DNA of 64,000 nucleotides from Nemertoderma westbladi (GCA_032718475.1 JAUCBJ010006806.1:1-64000), one strand, 5' to 3'. Numbered from the stretch's first letter, positions 1 through 63,008 are shown. The notes: generated from the letters alone by a model not told the origin. Translations and numbers: made by a program.

Positions 1-3000
1 GGAGTTGATGTCGTCATTATCTGAGGAGTATGGTGTTCTCTCAGTTGAGTCGTCAACTTCACTGCTTTCCACTTCCCGTTCACTTAATTGATATACCTGT
101 TCTTTTGGTAATCTTTCCATAAGAGTTCTACGAGAAGGGCCAGTAAAGTACCAACCTACTCTAGTTCTTCCCGCATAAGCTTGTAGTGGTTGCGGTTGAG
201 CAGGCCGTTTCTCCAATGTCTCGAGCGCTTCATGCGCATTTTGACCGATGAGTATTTGGACTCCAGGGTAATCGGTGTTGAATCTAGGTATTCCAAACTG
301 CTGGGTGAAGTCGTCCTCATCCCAGTTATAAGGTTCCACTTGGGTGGTAGCGAAGTTCTTTATTGCCACCGTTTTCACTGACCTTATGCTATGTTCTCCT
401 AGTTCGTCCTGGGGGGTGGACAACGCACCTACATAATAATCCGCTGTTACTGTAGATTTCCAAACCTGCATAATTCCTGACATGTTTAGCTTAGTTCGGA
501 ACTTGGGTTGTCCAGCAAATATGTCTTCGGCTAGCTCTTTGTCGATGAATGTTCCTGTACTACCGGAGTCAAGGAGGGCGTTCACTACATAACTCCTTTT
601 TGGTCCGTGGACCCTTATCTGTACCACAGGAAATTCTCTAATCCCTACATTAGAAGTTGGCGCTATCCAAGATGGTTGTCGATCAGAAGTAGTTAGAGTG
701 AGGTCACTTTCTGTATCTTTTTCATAAGTGAGTGCTCGATACACTGCGGTATTTATCATGTAACAGGATTCGTTTTCGTCGGAGAACTGGTCCGTATAGA
801 ATCCTTCCATCTCAGATTGATCAGTGTCGTTCACATCACTGAATTGGACATGTAGTTCGGAATCACTCACCTGACTCGGACTATTTCGCTCGAATTCAGT
901 GTGCAACAAGATATGATGTTTCGCACCGCACTTTGCACACCTTGCGTCGGAGTAACAGGTTCGCCGTTGGTGTCCTCGTCTGAGGCAATTATAACACAAC
1001 CGCTTATCCCACATGACTTCACGTCTGTCCTTTAGTGATTTCCTCAGGAATTCATCACAGGCACTTAAACGGTGGGGCCCGTCGCACAGCACACATTTGG
1101 GCTTGATGTTACTTACTTTAACATGTGCTGTGTGGTGCACGTTCGTTCTTTCCTCGGGCTTTCTCACCTGAATTCTCTTGGGAGACGTAGGAGGAGTTTT
1201 TCTTACCTGTTCTCTCCTGTCATTGGTTCGAGACTTGAATTTACTTACCTGTTCTTTAGGCGTTTTATTGACATAATAAGCTCTTTCAGTGTCTTTCCCG
1301 CTATCCTCTCCTTGAGAAGTCTGGCTTTCGCTGCCGTCTGTATAACACACTGGTATTACCCTTCTCCTAGAAACGGGTTTCTCACTTACCTTGTTTTCCA
1401 GTGTCTTCTCTCTGGACTGCCTTAGGAGCTGTAATTTCACTTCTCTATCTAAGAATGACATGAGATCAGCCATGGTAGGGTCTCGTCGTTGTTGTTCCAT
1501 CATATATAACACTTTCTTGTCCCAGCGTGTACCTACTCCACCCTTGGGCAAAGTAGATGCTAAGGCTCCTACAACCATAGAATTCTGGTATTCATGAGAC
1601 TTACCTAACCAATCTAGTTGTCTACAGATCTCCTGAATCTCGTCGGAAAACTCTATAATCCCGCTGCTAAGAAACTTTCGGGGCGCCATTAATTTCGCAT
1701 ATAAATACCTAGCTATGTTAGTCCTATTACCATACCTGATGTTTAGTGTATCCCAAACTTGTCTTAATCCATCTGGATGTCCAATAAACTTTGACGCCAT
1801 TAACTTGGGAGATCCTTCCAAGCACTCGATGAGGAATCTAAGTTTCTCTCCGTTGGATAGCACAGAGTTCTGTATGTTATCTTTGTAATATTCATTAAAA
1901 GGTAACCATTTCATCTCATCTCCATTGAACTTGACTATCTCTCCAACCTTTACCGCTTGCCGGGCTTCGGTTCTAGCCATTTGATGCGTAAAACTTTCTT
2001 GGGCCATCGTGTTATTTAATATCGAGTTATCGGTATAGAAATTTCTCGGATTATGATCCGGTCTATAGGGAATATCATTATCAACAGGTCTATAATTACC
2101 CTTAATAGGGTTGACTATAGGAGTTTCTACTTCGCTAGCAGTATATATGCGTGTAGGCTCCACACCTTGCGCATGAGATACTTCAGACCTAACAGGTTGA
2201 CACATTGTTACAGGGGGTGGTGGTATACCCCTTTGTGTATTTACTAATTTATCGCGTTCTAGCGCGATACTTTGCTGCACTTCTTGCAACTCTAACCGAC
2301 TTTCCCTTACTGTGCCCTTGAATTGCTGAACGGTCTCCTGCATCTGTCCGAGCAGGAGATCCATCCCCCGTCGTCTCTCATCCACCCATTCGACCGCCGA
2401 AGCGGGATTCGCCAACGTTGTAGCGGGCGGACGAGGGACAACGGGCGACAAATCATGAATATTTCGCTCGGAGTCCAGGGCATGAACTGCCTCATGGGCT
2501 GTTCTGCTGGGCACAGGTAGCTTGGTACTGTGCAAAGGGAATTTAGAGGTAGGTTCAGGGAGTACAGGTGTCTCTACCACCGAAAGGGTGGCTTCGGGAA
2601 CAGGCCTAATTATTTCAGGCTCATCTACTATAGTAGGGAGTCTTTCTATTGTAATTATTTGGTCTGTGGGTTCTGTACTACCTAAGTTGGTGTTATTTAC
2701 TTGCCTTCTAACAGCTGGGGGCAAATCAGGCAATTTCTGATGGTGGGACATTCTTTTACGTCTGCTTAGGCGAGATCGAGTTCCTCCGCCTTCAGTGTCG
2801 GTGGTATCGCCTTCCTCAGATGATGTATAACCTTGTCTTTTGGGAGTAGATCGATTCATCATCTGCATATTACTAGCTGTTAACTGTTTATTAAAGTTGT
2901 CTTGTCTCTCTTGAAGATTTTCCAACTCTAGTTGGGTTGTCTCTTCAGATGCCCTCCGTTCTGCTTCTGCCACTGCTATTTTTCTTTCCGCTTCGGCTGC

Positions 3001-3437
3001 CTTTCTTTCCGCTTCTGCCGCTGCCACTGCCGCTGCTGCTGTCTTTCTATCTTCTATACGTTTTTTCTTTACTTGTTCTTCTTGAACCTTAGCGATGCGG
3101 ATACTTTCATCAAATTTAGCTTGGTTCGCAGCTATCCTATCCACATCAATTGCGTCCAACACACGCTGGGCTCCTTCACTATTAGGGCTAAGTCCATCTA
3201 ACCTTCTCCTCAACTCTTCATCTCCTAAAAAACGCTGATAGTCTGACAGATAGATGTCAATGGCATCCCTATTATGCGGTTTCTCTGCCGTCGCTTCACT
3301 TTCCACTTGGGAAAAAGTAGCGTCTGTTGATTCTCCATGGGTCTCGTTGTTCTCATCCAAGGGTCTCGTTGTTCTTGCTCCTATCGGGGTATATTGTTGA
3401 CATTGTGATGGGGGAATGTCACCCTGCCCCCCCCCCC
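1..3437 (-). CDS. BEL/Pao gag-protease segment, open to the window edge
   Basis: One - strand frame is open from about 3437 to position 1, roughly 1,140 codons. In order it encodes: an Ala/Glu/Arg-rich coiled coil (about 2930-3130); a Pro-rich linker; a DUF1759-like gag core with VKFNGDEMKWLPF near 1920-1960 and GEKLRFLIECLEGSPKL near 1800-1850; a Cys/His region (KCVLCDGPHRLSAC at 1050-1095, then CYNCLRRGHQRRTC and CAKCGAKHH at about 915-995); and a protease with the active-site string LLDSGSTGTF near 545-575. Order and motifs match BEL/Pao polyproteins. The frame is lost upstream at the C-tract 3427-3437, which is one base longer than the matching tract in the duplicate near 4398. Its natural start is therefore unclear. 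Confidence 0.85.
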
Positions 3438-3690
3438 ACCGGTATGTTTGGTACTGGGGTTGATGTTAATATATTGGGGCCCATATACCTATCCGCAATA
3501 ATTCCCCCCTCCCTGGGTATATGTTATGTCCCTGCATGCTGTAGTCATACTGCTGTACTGGTACCGGTATAGGCCTATCAGCTTCTGGCCTACTCGCCGG
3601 TATGTATTCCGCGACTTCCGGGTTTAATCCCGTTGTCCGCGCTATCCTATCGCCTACATTGCCTCTCCCAGTATGGCCTATGGTATGTGC
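3351..3690 (-). repeat. Direct duplication, copy B (970 bp from copy A)
   Basis: About 340 bp that repeats 4321-4660 at a constant offset of 970 bp with few substitutions. Two compensating one-base differences occur: one extra C in the tract near 3427-3437 and one C fewer near 3510. Between these two points copy B is out of frame with copy A. In the - strand reading both copies end on the same peptide (RTTRPLDEN) and then diverge: copy A leads into one gag core, copy B into the frame that runs to position 1. Confidence 0.9.
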
Positions 3691-3799
3691 GCCAGCTCGG
3701 TAGTGCCTGCGCTATCGTGGTGATGTTATTGGACGCGTTGAGCTCGTATGGCGCGTCTAGCATCTTCAGCACAATCAGCGCCTTCTCGACTTTATACCT

Positions 3800-5265
3800 T
3801 TATACCTTCTCGACTTCAAACGTCTTAATGCTAACGGGGTTATCCTGTAGGCCACCCGATGTTATGCCTCTCAGCGTCTGCCTGATGATCTTGGCCGGGT
3901 GCCCGTATTCCCTATCCAGTGCCCGCCATGCTGTCGTGAAGCCGCCCTCTATTCCTTGGTATTGCCTCACGATATCGTATGCTGGGCCTCCCGTGTACAC
4001 TTGTAGATACTTTAGGCACTCCGCCTGCGTCAAGTTTTTTGTTAGTATTTCGTTACTATACATTCGCCGAAATTGTAAATATTCTTCCGGCCTACTCCCG
4101 TCGAACTTGAATGGTTCCACGGGTGGTAACTCGATCCTCGTTTTCAAAGCATCGATCAACGTGGCCATCCCTATCGCCTGCGCTTCCAATGGATTCGACG
4201 GGTGCTGTATAGTTTCCCCTGTCTGGTGCGTTCCGTCTGTCCTATTTCTTGATCTTCTCTGACTCGGATATGTCATCGGGGGTAGCGGCCCCCTCCATAT
4301 GTCTGTATCACACGACCTGTTTTCGTCCAAGGGTCTCGTTGTTCTTGCTACCATCGGGGTATATTGTTGATATTGTGATGGGGGAATGTCACCCTGTCCC
4401 CCCCCCACCGGTATGTCTGGTACTGGGGTTGATGTTAATATGTTGGGGCCCATGCACCTATCCGCAATAATTCCCCCCTCCCCTGGGTATATGTTATGTC
4501 CCTGCATGCTGTAGTCATACTGCTGTGCTGGTACCGGTATAGGCCTATCAGCTTCTGGCCTACCCGCCGGTATGTATTCCGCGACTTCCGGGTTTAATCC
4601 CGTTGTCCACGCTATCCTATCGCCTACATTGCCTCTCTCAGTATGGCCTACGGTATGTGCAGTAAGGCCTATAGTATGTCCTACAGTCTGCATGTGTTGT
4701 TCGGGATCGAAGTTTATTCTTCTCGAATAATCCTCCCCGCGGCTACCGTAATCTCGTCCGGTAGGTACATTCCGTCGGAAAGTTTCTCTCCGACCCCCCT
4801 CTTTACTGTTCTCATCCTCGTTCTGGTACATCGCGTACCCCTCTCTCGGCGTGCAATGCGCCTCGCCGGGTCGCATCTCTCCGGGGCGACGGCAATCTCC
4901 CGGAGTCCGACCCCACTGACTCTCCGTTCTCATCTCGACTACCGACGGCTCGCTGTCCGTCCTCGCTCTTCTATCGTTTGCGGCGATACTTCTACTACTG
5001 TCTTCCTTTCTTCTCGTATCAGTGGAATATTCCCGCTCGCGAGATCTCTCGTCGACCTCCCGGTTAAACCCCACTGTTCTTCTTTCCTCCTCTGATTGGG
5101 CTCGATGCTTCGTCCGCCCTCCCGCAACGTCAACCTGTCTTTCCTTGCCCGGTCGCACGTCGCTGGGGATACTCGTAATCCCCCTATTACTTTCCGTCGC
5201 TGGTTGTTGCGGTTTACCTATTTCGGCCCTCGCATTATCCGCTGACGGCTGTGGGACACTCTCTG
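3800..5265 (-). pseudogene. BEL/Pao gag middle part with first DUF1759-like core
   Basis: The frame is open from the C-tract at 5266-5281 down to a stop at 3800. The first two thirds are very rich in Arg, Glu, Ser and Gly and look disordered. The C-terminal ~120 residues form a gag core of DUF1759 type (ELPPVEPFKFDGSRPEEYLQ near 4090-4140, then REYGHPAKIIRQTLRG near 3880-3925). The stop at 3800 follows a small tandem duplication at about 3786-3818 (a TATACCTTCTCGACT-like string occurs twice) which shifts the frame. Beyond it, codons for a continuing gag core can still be read toward 3700, up to the junction with copy B. Probably the continuation of the protein begun at 7697. Confidence 0.75.
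4321..4660 (-). repeat. Direct duplication, copy A
   Basis: Partner of 3351-3690. It lies inside the 3800-5265 frame and encodes the Pro/Gly/Tyr-rich stretch containing AEYIPAGRPEADRPIPVPAQ and RTTRPLDEN. Confidence 0.9.
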
Positions 5266-6112
5266 CCCCCCCCCCCCCCCCTTCTCGCCGCTAACTCTCT
5301 GTTGTGGGGCCCTCGTAGCCCCCCCCCACTCGCTACATCTAACTTCGCTACCTCTTTCCCCGCTATTATATACCTCTCTAGTCGACACATCAACCCTACC
5401 ACAGTCGGGTCTGTTCACCCTCGCCTCTCCCTCTGTTATTGCATGGCCTACCAGACCCTCTACTCCCTGCCTACCAACTACGTGGCCTACCAGGCCCTCT
5501 GCTCCCTGTCTACTAACTACGTGGCCTACCAGGCCCTCTGCTCCCTGTCTACTAACTACGTGGCCTACCAGGCCCTCTGCTCCCTGTCTACTAACTACGT
5601 GGCCTACCAGGCCCTCTGCTCCCTGTCTACTAACTACGTGGCCTACCAGGCCCTCTGCTCCCTGTCTACTGACTACGTGGCCTACCAGGCTCTCTTCCGC
5701 CTGGTTATGTAGGCCCGACGTGTTTACATTAATAGCACCCATATTAGAAACGGAATCAATTTGCTCGTTTGAAACAAAACCATTTGCATTATTCTGCGCG
5801 ACTACGTTATCTGAATTATTTTGTAAATTCGGGCTGAGATCATTATTTAAATTATTCGAATTATTCTGTGTAATTGCGTTATTTAAGTTATTTTGTAGGT
5901 CCGAATTCGGATTATTATTTTGATTATTTGAATTATTTTGCGTAACTACATCAACATTAGGATTATTTTCTACATTAGTATTGGGATTATTCTGATTTAA
6001 ATTTAAATTACTACCACTAGGCAAAGTATTTCCTGCAATAAAGGTTTGATTAGTGTTATCCCATACGGTACTATTAATATCAACAACGTCTACTGTACCA
6101 TTATTATTATTA
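5218..6112 (-). pseudogene. BEL/Pao gag segment: Asn-rich stretch and 13-residue repeats
   Basis: The frame is open from the C-tract at 6113-6122 to a stop at 5218, past the second C-tract. It encodes an Asn/Gln-rich low-complexity stretch, then six to seven copies of a 13-residue repeat of the type EGLVGHVVSRQGA, then a Gly-rich tail. No enzyme motif is visible. It lies in a different frame from its upstream and downstream neighbours, and the frame changes coincide with C-tracts, so it is most simply the middle of one long gag read through homopolymer indels. Confidence 0.65.
5440..5695 (-). repeat. 39-bp in-frame tandem repeat inside gag
   Basis: Six to seven near-identical 39-bp units, each encoding 13 residues (EGLVGHVVSRQGA type) on the - strand. 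The period is a multiple of three, so copy number can change without loss of frame. Confidence 0.9.
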
Positions 6113-7697
6113 CCCCCCCCCCGCCCATACGGTTACACCAGTTTTGGGTCTGTCGTGCGGTCCCTGTCAGTGGGGTGTTAATGAACGTGTCTACGGCTCC
6201 TGGCTCCTCAAAAATACTCGAGCCGGCCCCGCTTTCAGACGGCAACACTCGGACCAATTCCAGATCGTGCGCCCGTCTAATCTTATTTTTTGCCGATACA
6301 CCTTGGCGTTTCTCTAATTCCCTTAACTCTCGCTCAGCCTTTGCCCCTCTCTCCTCACTCTCCTGGCTGTCCCGTCTGGCCGACTCTACTACACTCCTAG
6401 CGCTCTCCCTTCGTCTCGCCTCACGTTCTTTGCGTTCCTTTTCCCTTCTTGCCTCATATTCCTTGCGTTCCTTTTCCCTTCTTGCCTCACGTTCCTCGCG
6501 TTCCTCGTCCCTTTTTGCCTCACGTTCCTCGCGTTCCTCGTCCTCCCTTGCCTCACGCTCTCTGCGTTCCCTTTCCTCCCTAGCCTCACGCTCTCTACAC
6601 TCCTTTTCCTCTATTTCGTCACTCTCCCTAAGGCTCCTCAAAGCCCTTTCGACCCTCTCACCGTTCTCTTTAATCAATGCCGCTTCCCTCGCTAACCGCG
6701 CTCTCCCCTCCTCTAGCCGTTCCTCCATTTCCTTCTGACCTTGCTCTGCCACGTCGAGGCGGTATGCGGCACCTATCTCTCTCACCACTCTTTCTTTCGC
6801 GGAGGATGTAACAGACTTATCGGTTACGACGGACTTCCCCCGCCTTCCCGACCTACTAACTTTCCCCGGCCTCCCGGAGCTTTCTCCGACCGACGAGGCC
6901 GAATCCTCGGGGTTAACCTCGGATTCGCCCCCTTCGAGTCCCCTCCAACCCACTGGTTTTACTCCCCGGGCATCGACCAAGTATGGCCCTATGTACACTG
7001 GCGCTACACTAGGTTCCATACTCCCACACTCCCATAGTTCAAACAATTCGCCGGCTATCCTTTCTGCTCTCTCCCCGGCCAGTTCTCTCTGCCCAAAACG
7101 TATTAGGTAATTTAAGTGTCTATCCGACTCACCTAGTCGCTTTCTCAGTCTCACCTCGTCTACCTTCGCCCCTTCCTTCTTGGCGTCGTTTATCAGCTTC
7201 CGGGTCGCGTTGTAGGCCCGTCGAAGTCGCTCAGAAACCCCGACGTCCTCGTCGCCGACCTCTCCTCCGTCCCTCCGGGTTCGACGTCGTACCGGCGGCT
7301 CCACCGTCGCCGTTCCGGTGGGCCGTCCGTCGCCCTCGGCCTGTAGCTGGCCGGCGACATCGGTACCGATCTCTCCTCCGTCTCTTCGCGTCCGGCGTCG
7401 CACTGTCGGCCCCACCGTCGCCGTTTCGGTGGGCCGCTCGTCGCCCTCGGCCGGTAGCTGGCCGGCGACATCGGCGCGCCGTTCTCCCTCTCGTGTCGAC
7501 TCGTCTCCATCTCCCTCCATCTCGCTCTCTTTCTCTCTTGGCTCGACTTCGGGTTCCAGGCCCTCCTCGTCCTGGACTTCCGGTTCGCCCGTTATCGATG
7601 GCTCCGGCGTCGTGGGCCTGTATCGCTTGGTCGCGGCCTCGCGGATCGTTTGATCTTCGTCCGGGGTCCGCGTCGGTGTCTCGCCCGATTCACTCAT
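6090..7697 (-). pseudogene. BEL/Pao gag N-terminal segment (535 codons)
   Basis: Begins at a real ATG (7697) and runs to a stop at 6090 just beyond a C-tract. The N-terminus is acidic/Pro-rich with two copies of a ~37-residue block (DVAGQL...TRRDGGE, about 7210-7480). The middle has a Ser-rich linker. The C-terminal third is a strongly charged Glu/Arg coiled coil built from short EREAREERERRE-type repeats (about 6390-6620). The last codons after the Gly run (C-tract 6113-6122) are out of frame, while the alternative frame continues as an Asn-rich protein. I see no catalytic motif; assignment to gag rests on position upstream of the gag core. Confidence 0.6.
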
Positions 7698-8842
7698 CTC
7701 GTCTGCTCAGTGGAGTTCGACTAGCAAGCAGTGTAGTTCTCAGAGTTTAACTGGGGCGGCAGCTCGGATTTAGTTACTGTGACGGGATCCAGGAGGGATC
7801 CCGATTTATCCGATGTGGTAATTTAGTCCACGCGTCCCCGCCGTGTATAAGGGTGAAATAAAGTAACTGAGTTCTGAAGTTCGGTGTATAATAATAATAG
7901 GGCATAGGATATAGATATAGATATAATGTGTACAAGGCGGGATACGGTAACTAAAGTCCCGTGATCCCCTAACTAAACTAATTGACTGTACCCTACGCTA
8001 GCACTGCTGCACTGAGATAACTGAATCACTGATTAATAGGTTATTGGTTATATTGCACGGTGGCCTTACTGCTACTCAATCGATGCCATTCCCCCCTCTG
8101 ATTGGTTAATACCCTTGTTGGCGCCCCGTGGAGTATTCCCGTTCACTCCACCTGTTTCCTCTGGGTTAGGGGTTTGGCCCCTGACCCTCTATTGTGTGGT
8201 TCTCCTTCCCATTCTCATTGGGATGGCACGAGTTGGTTAATTGCCCAATCTCGTGGCTCCCAATATTGCTTATCGGCTTACAACTTTATGGGGTGTTGGC
8301 GGGATTGAATAAGCTAACATGGTTAGAAAACTCGGCCTTAACCTGCTCCTTTCCATCAATTGGTAATTGTTTTTGGCTATAAAATGAGTGTTTTGCCACG
8401 TCATGTGGTAATCGATTATCGACAACAACCACAAACTATTAAATATAGAGTCTTTTTACCACAGGCGCATATGGAAATCTATCTCATAGTCTATAAATCA
8501 TGGAATCATATGGAATTCACAAGCATAGTGAAATCAACTGTCTGACAGTCCAGAAATCAGCAGTCTGACAGTTTGAAGAAATACATACATAAAAAGTCAT
8601 TAAAAGGACAATAAAAGTCATTAAAAGGACAACAAAATTCATTATGCATAATTAGTAAAAAAAAATGACAAAAAAAATGTCAAATAGAAGTCAAATAAAA
8701 GGACATAAAAAATCACTGCCATGCCAAAGTGCCTTTGGGGAACTTTTCGTGTGACTTAGCCACACGTTGCAGTACCGGTACCAGTCTGCCAGTAAGTAAG
8801 AGTATGCCTATGGTTACCAGTTTAACAGTTCACAGTTAGTCA
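7698..8842. other. Leader / possible LTR region of the BEL element and intergenic DNA
   Basis: No coding sequence is supported. The 5' leader and 5' LTR of the - strand element should lie here, but the partner LTR is outside the window, so boundaries cannot be set. It includes an A-rich stretch at about 8570-8710 and a palindromic GGCGCC at 8119-8124. Confidence 0.4.
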
Positions 8843-8946
8843 GACAATCTGACAGTCAGTCTGTCAGTTGCCAGAACTGCCTGACTGCAGTTCTGACAAT
8901 CTGACAGTTAGTCTGTCAGTTGCCAGAACTGCCTGACTGCAGTAGG
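8843..8946. repeat. 52-bp tandem duplication upstream of the kinesin gene
   Basis: Two copies, offset 52 bp, of a segment rich in CTGACAGT/CTGTCAG words, starting at 8843 and 8895 and differing by about one base. It lies about 140 bp upstream of the first kinesin ATG, in possible promoter or 5'UTR DNA. Confidence 0.85.
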
Positions 8947-9080
8947 CAGGCAGCCAGGCAGGTACCGGTACCGGTAGGCTTAATATACTAACGACAACGT
9001 CGCATTTAAACCAGAAAAATAGGTACCAAAACTTGTAGGCCTAAATGTGTTAGCCTATCGTCCAGCCGGTGGTATCTACG

Positions 9081-59968
<50,888 letters not shown>

Positions 59969-59989
59969 TAACCCACCCCGGTTTGTAGT

Positions 59990-60331
59990 CTAGTGTTTAA
60001 ACGGGATACCGTTCCCGAGAAACCGGGATCCGGATCCCGTGAAACCGGGATCCCGACGAAAAATGCAATCCCGATCAATTATGATCGACTAATTTTTATG
60101 TCAATAAAGAATCCAGTAATCAATTGCAGAATAATTTTAATATAACTTTATCTTACTAATATTTCAGTGTAAGATAAAGTGATTGTTATCAAAAACCCGC
60201 CACATATACTATGAACTTTAAGGAATTTGATCCAAAATTGCAATCCCGATCCCGAAAATCGGGATCCCGAGAGGATAATCCAGGTCCTGATCCCGGAAAC
60301 CTAGAAAAGTCTGATCCCATTTAAACACTAG
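59990..60331. repeat. CGGGATCCCG element, copy 2 (MITE, 342 bp)
   Basis: Inverted ends CTAGTGTTTAAACGGGAT (59990) and ATCCCATTTAAACACTAG (ending 60331), with clusters of GGGATCCCG palindromes at both sides of an AT-rich core. Related to 13379-13640. Confidence 0.75.
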
Positions 60332-60598
60332 TTTGAACTTTTGGTATCGTGAATCAAATATAAAAATTATCAAAGCTTGAAAATGAGGAGTTCGAAGAGC
60401 TTTTTGGGTCAACGAAAATGGGGCGTGGCACACCAAAATTTATACCTTTGTTTTTACTAAAATTATCCCAAATGTTTTCTCCCGCGTTGAAGGTTTTCTT
60501 TTTTTCGAAATAGAAACTAATAAAAGCGGAACATATCGGAACTATAATGTTTCAGCGATGTTGCAGATGTCATAAATAATTTATAAATGTTATATTTT
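60332..60598. other. Intron 10 spacer: no gene
   Basis: No coding or repeats recognised until the 28-bp array. Confidence 0.55.
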
Positions 60599-62025
60599 GG
60601 GTGCCGACAAAATATAACATGGTGTTGGGTGCCGACAAAATATAACATGGTGTTGTGTGCCGACAAAATATAACATGGTGTTGGGTGCCGACAAAATATA
60701 ACATGGTGTTGGGTGCCGACAAAATATAACATGGTGTTGGGTGCCGACAAAATATAACATGGTGTTGGGTGCCGACAAAATATAACATGGTGTTGGGTGC
60801 CGACAAAATATAACATGGTGTTGGGTGCCGACAAAATATAACATGGTGTTGTGTGCCGACAAAATATAACATGGTGTTGGGTGCCGACAAAATATAACAT
60901 GGTGTTGGGTGCCGACAAAATATAACATGGTGTTGGGTGCCGACAAAATATAACATGGTGTTGGGTGCCGACAAAATATAACATGGTGTTGTGTGCCGAC
61001 AAAATATAACATGGTGTTGGGTGCCGACAAAATATAACATGGTGTTGGGTGCCGACAAAATATAACATGGTGTTGGGTGCCGACAAAATATAACATGGTG
61101 TTGGGTGCCGACAAAATATAACATGGTGTTGTGTGCCGACAAAATATAACATGGTGTTGGGTGCCGACAAAATATAACATGGTGTTGGGTGCCGACAAAA
61201 TATAACATGGTGTTGGGTGCCGACAAAATATAACATGGTGTTGGGTGCCGACAAAATATAACATGGTGTTGGGTGCCGACAAAATATAACATGGTGTTGG
61301 GTGCCGACAAAATATAACATGGTGTTGTGTGCCGACAAAATATAACATGGTGTTGGGTGCCGACAAAATATAACATGGTGTTGTGTGCCGACAAAATATA
61401 ACATGGTGTGGGGTGCCGACAAAATATAACATGGTGTTGGGTGCCGACAAAATATAACATGGTGTTGGGTGCCGACAAAATATAACATGGTGTTGGGTGC
61501 CGACAAAAAATAACATGTTGTTGGGTGCCGACAAATTATAACATGGTGTTGGGTGCCGACAAAATATAACATGGTGTTGGGAGCCGACAAAATATAACAT
61601 GGTGTTGGGTGCCGACAAAAAATAACATGGTGTTGGGTGCCGACAAATTATAACATGGTGTTGGGTGCCGACAAAATATAACATGGTGTTGGGTGCCGAC
61701 AAAATATAACATGGTGTTGGGTGCCGACAAAATATAACATGGTGTTGGGTGCCGACATAATATAACATGGTGTTGGGTGCCGACAAAATATAACATGGTG
61801 TTGGGAGCCGACAAAATATAACATGGTGTTGGGTGCCGACAAAAAATAACATGGTGTTGGGTGCCGACAAATTATAACATGGTGTTGGGTGCCGACAAAA
61901 TATAACATGGTGTTGTGTGCCGACAAAATATAACATGGTGTTGGGTGCCGACAAATTATAACATGGTGTTGGGTGCCGACAAAATATAACATGGTGTTGG
62001 GTGCCGACAAAATATAACATGGTGT
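60599..62025. repeat. 28-bp satellite (~51 units)
   Basis: Tandem units of GGTGCCGACAAAATATAACA plus TGGTGTTG. Variants are GGGAGCC, GTGTGCC, AAATTATAAC and AAAAAATAAC, with variety concentrated at the right end. The period is not a multiple of three, yet the - strand has no stop in any phase of the unit, giving frames of 302-483 codons; these look like by-products. Unlike the two other arrays, the unit does not match the preceding exon. Confidence 0.95.
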
Positions 62026-63008
62026 CTCCAAAAAATGACACACCATATCAGGTTCATATTTTGGAAGCACTTCCATTCTATTCAGATCTCCTGAAAAGAT
62101 ATTAAAATGTTAAAGTTTTTTTAAAAATGAGAATTTTGTTACATTGTCAATCAGCGTTTTTGTTATATAGGCAATTTGCAGCGTTGCGTGCGGCCTACAG
62201 AACGCTGTAATAATCACTAACTTTGTATCAATAAACTTCTAATAAACATTCCTTGAGTATTTTCTATATGGTCACTGTCACTTTAAACCGGCAAAAGTTA
62301 AGCAAAAACTTACGTGTTCATATCTTTTGATTGCGTGAACAAAATACGACAATTTTGGGCTCGTTTTGTAGCTCTTGATAAACCCCGCAACATAATATAT
62401 TTATAACAAATTCAGTAATTCATCGTATTTTCAATTGTATTTTTGCTGCTTATGTAGATCCAGTGTAGATCTTGGGACCAACTTTAGACGTATAGGTTTT
62501 TGGTACGCAGCTCCATAGATACCCATGGCAGATATGTTTTAGTTTATATGTTTTGAAGAGACAATAAGTGAGACAATATGAAAATTAGGTTCGTCATAAA
62601 CACGACTTAAATACATATTTATTTCGTCACCTGAAACATGGGGTTTTCAAAAAATAATACCGAACTTTGAAGGTTCACTGTTACTGGTAAATTAGGTCTA
62701 GTGGCTCAATTTCGAGATAATTTTATCTGCTTTCTATATATCCAATTGATGTGACCATATCATCTCCTACGACGAAGCTATTGCCAAGAATGTTACACTA
62801 ACTCCGGAAAAACATAAAAATGTAGATCGTTGACTCAATTTTCGAGGTGCTATAAAATTTCTATCATTTACTTGTTTATATTGCGTCACCACTATTTTAT
62901 ATACTTCCAAGGTACTCAACCATGAAATATATCGCATTACATAAAAATCTACGGTTTGTTCCATGTCGAGCCTAAATTCAGTCGACTTTGGATAAGCTTG
63001 TAGACCGC
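62026..63008. other. Intron 10 continuation: no gene
   Basis: AT-rich DNA with no supported coding and no clear repeats. Confidence 0.5.

Larger units (their letters stand above)
1..7697 (-). mobile_element. BEL/Pao-type LTR retrotransposon, 5' part, truncated by the window edge
   Basis: Read right to left, this block holds a long low-complexity gag N-terminus, a DUF1759-like gag core, a second DUF1759-like core, cysteine/histidine knuckles and a retroviral-type aspartic protease. This order (gag core, knuckles, protease with DSGS) is that of BEL/Pao elements. Reverse transcriptase, RNase H, integrase and the 3' LTR would lie left of position 1 and are not seen. Without the 3' LTR I cannot place the 5' LTR in 7698-8842. 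The gag frame is broken in several places, so this copy is probably dead, unless the C-tract lengths are sequencing errors. Two gag cores and an internal duplication suggest a chimera of two related elements. Confidence 0.85.

Noticed and set aside
4643-5095. + strand frame of 150 codons, and other + strand frames in 1-7700
   Set aside because: Overlap the - strand gag frames and lack any family motif; shadows.
8119-8128. GGCGCC-containing string as an LTR primer site
   Set aside because: The orientation that resembles a primer site is opposite to the gag frame, and no LTR border can be shown next to it.
60599-62025. Third exon-derived array
   Set aside because: The 28-bp unit shares only a CCGACA word with the end of exon 10; not enough for descent.
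60517-62076. Repeat proteins of 302-483 codons
   Set aside because: Pure translation of a 28-bp satellite in every - strand phase. No flanking gene structure.
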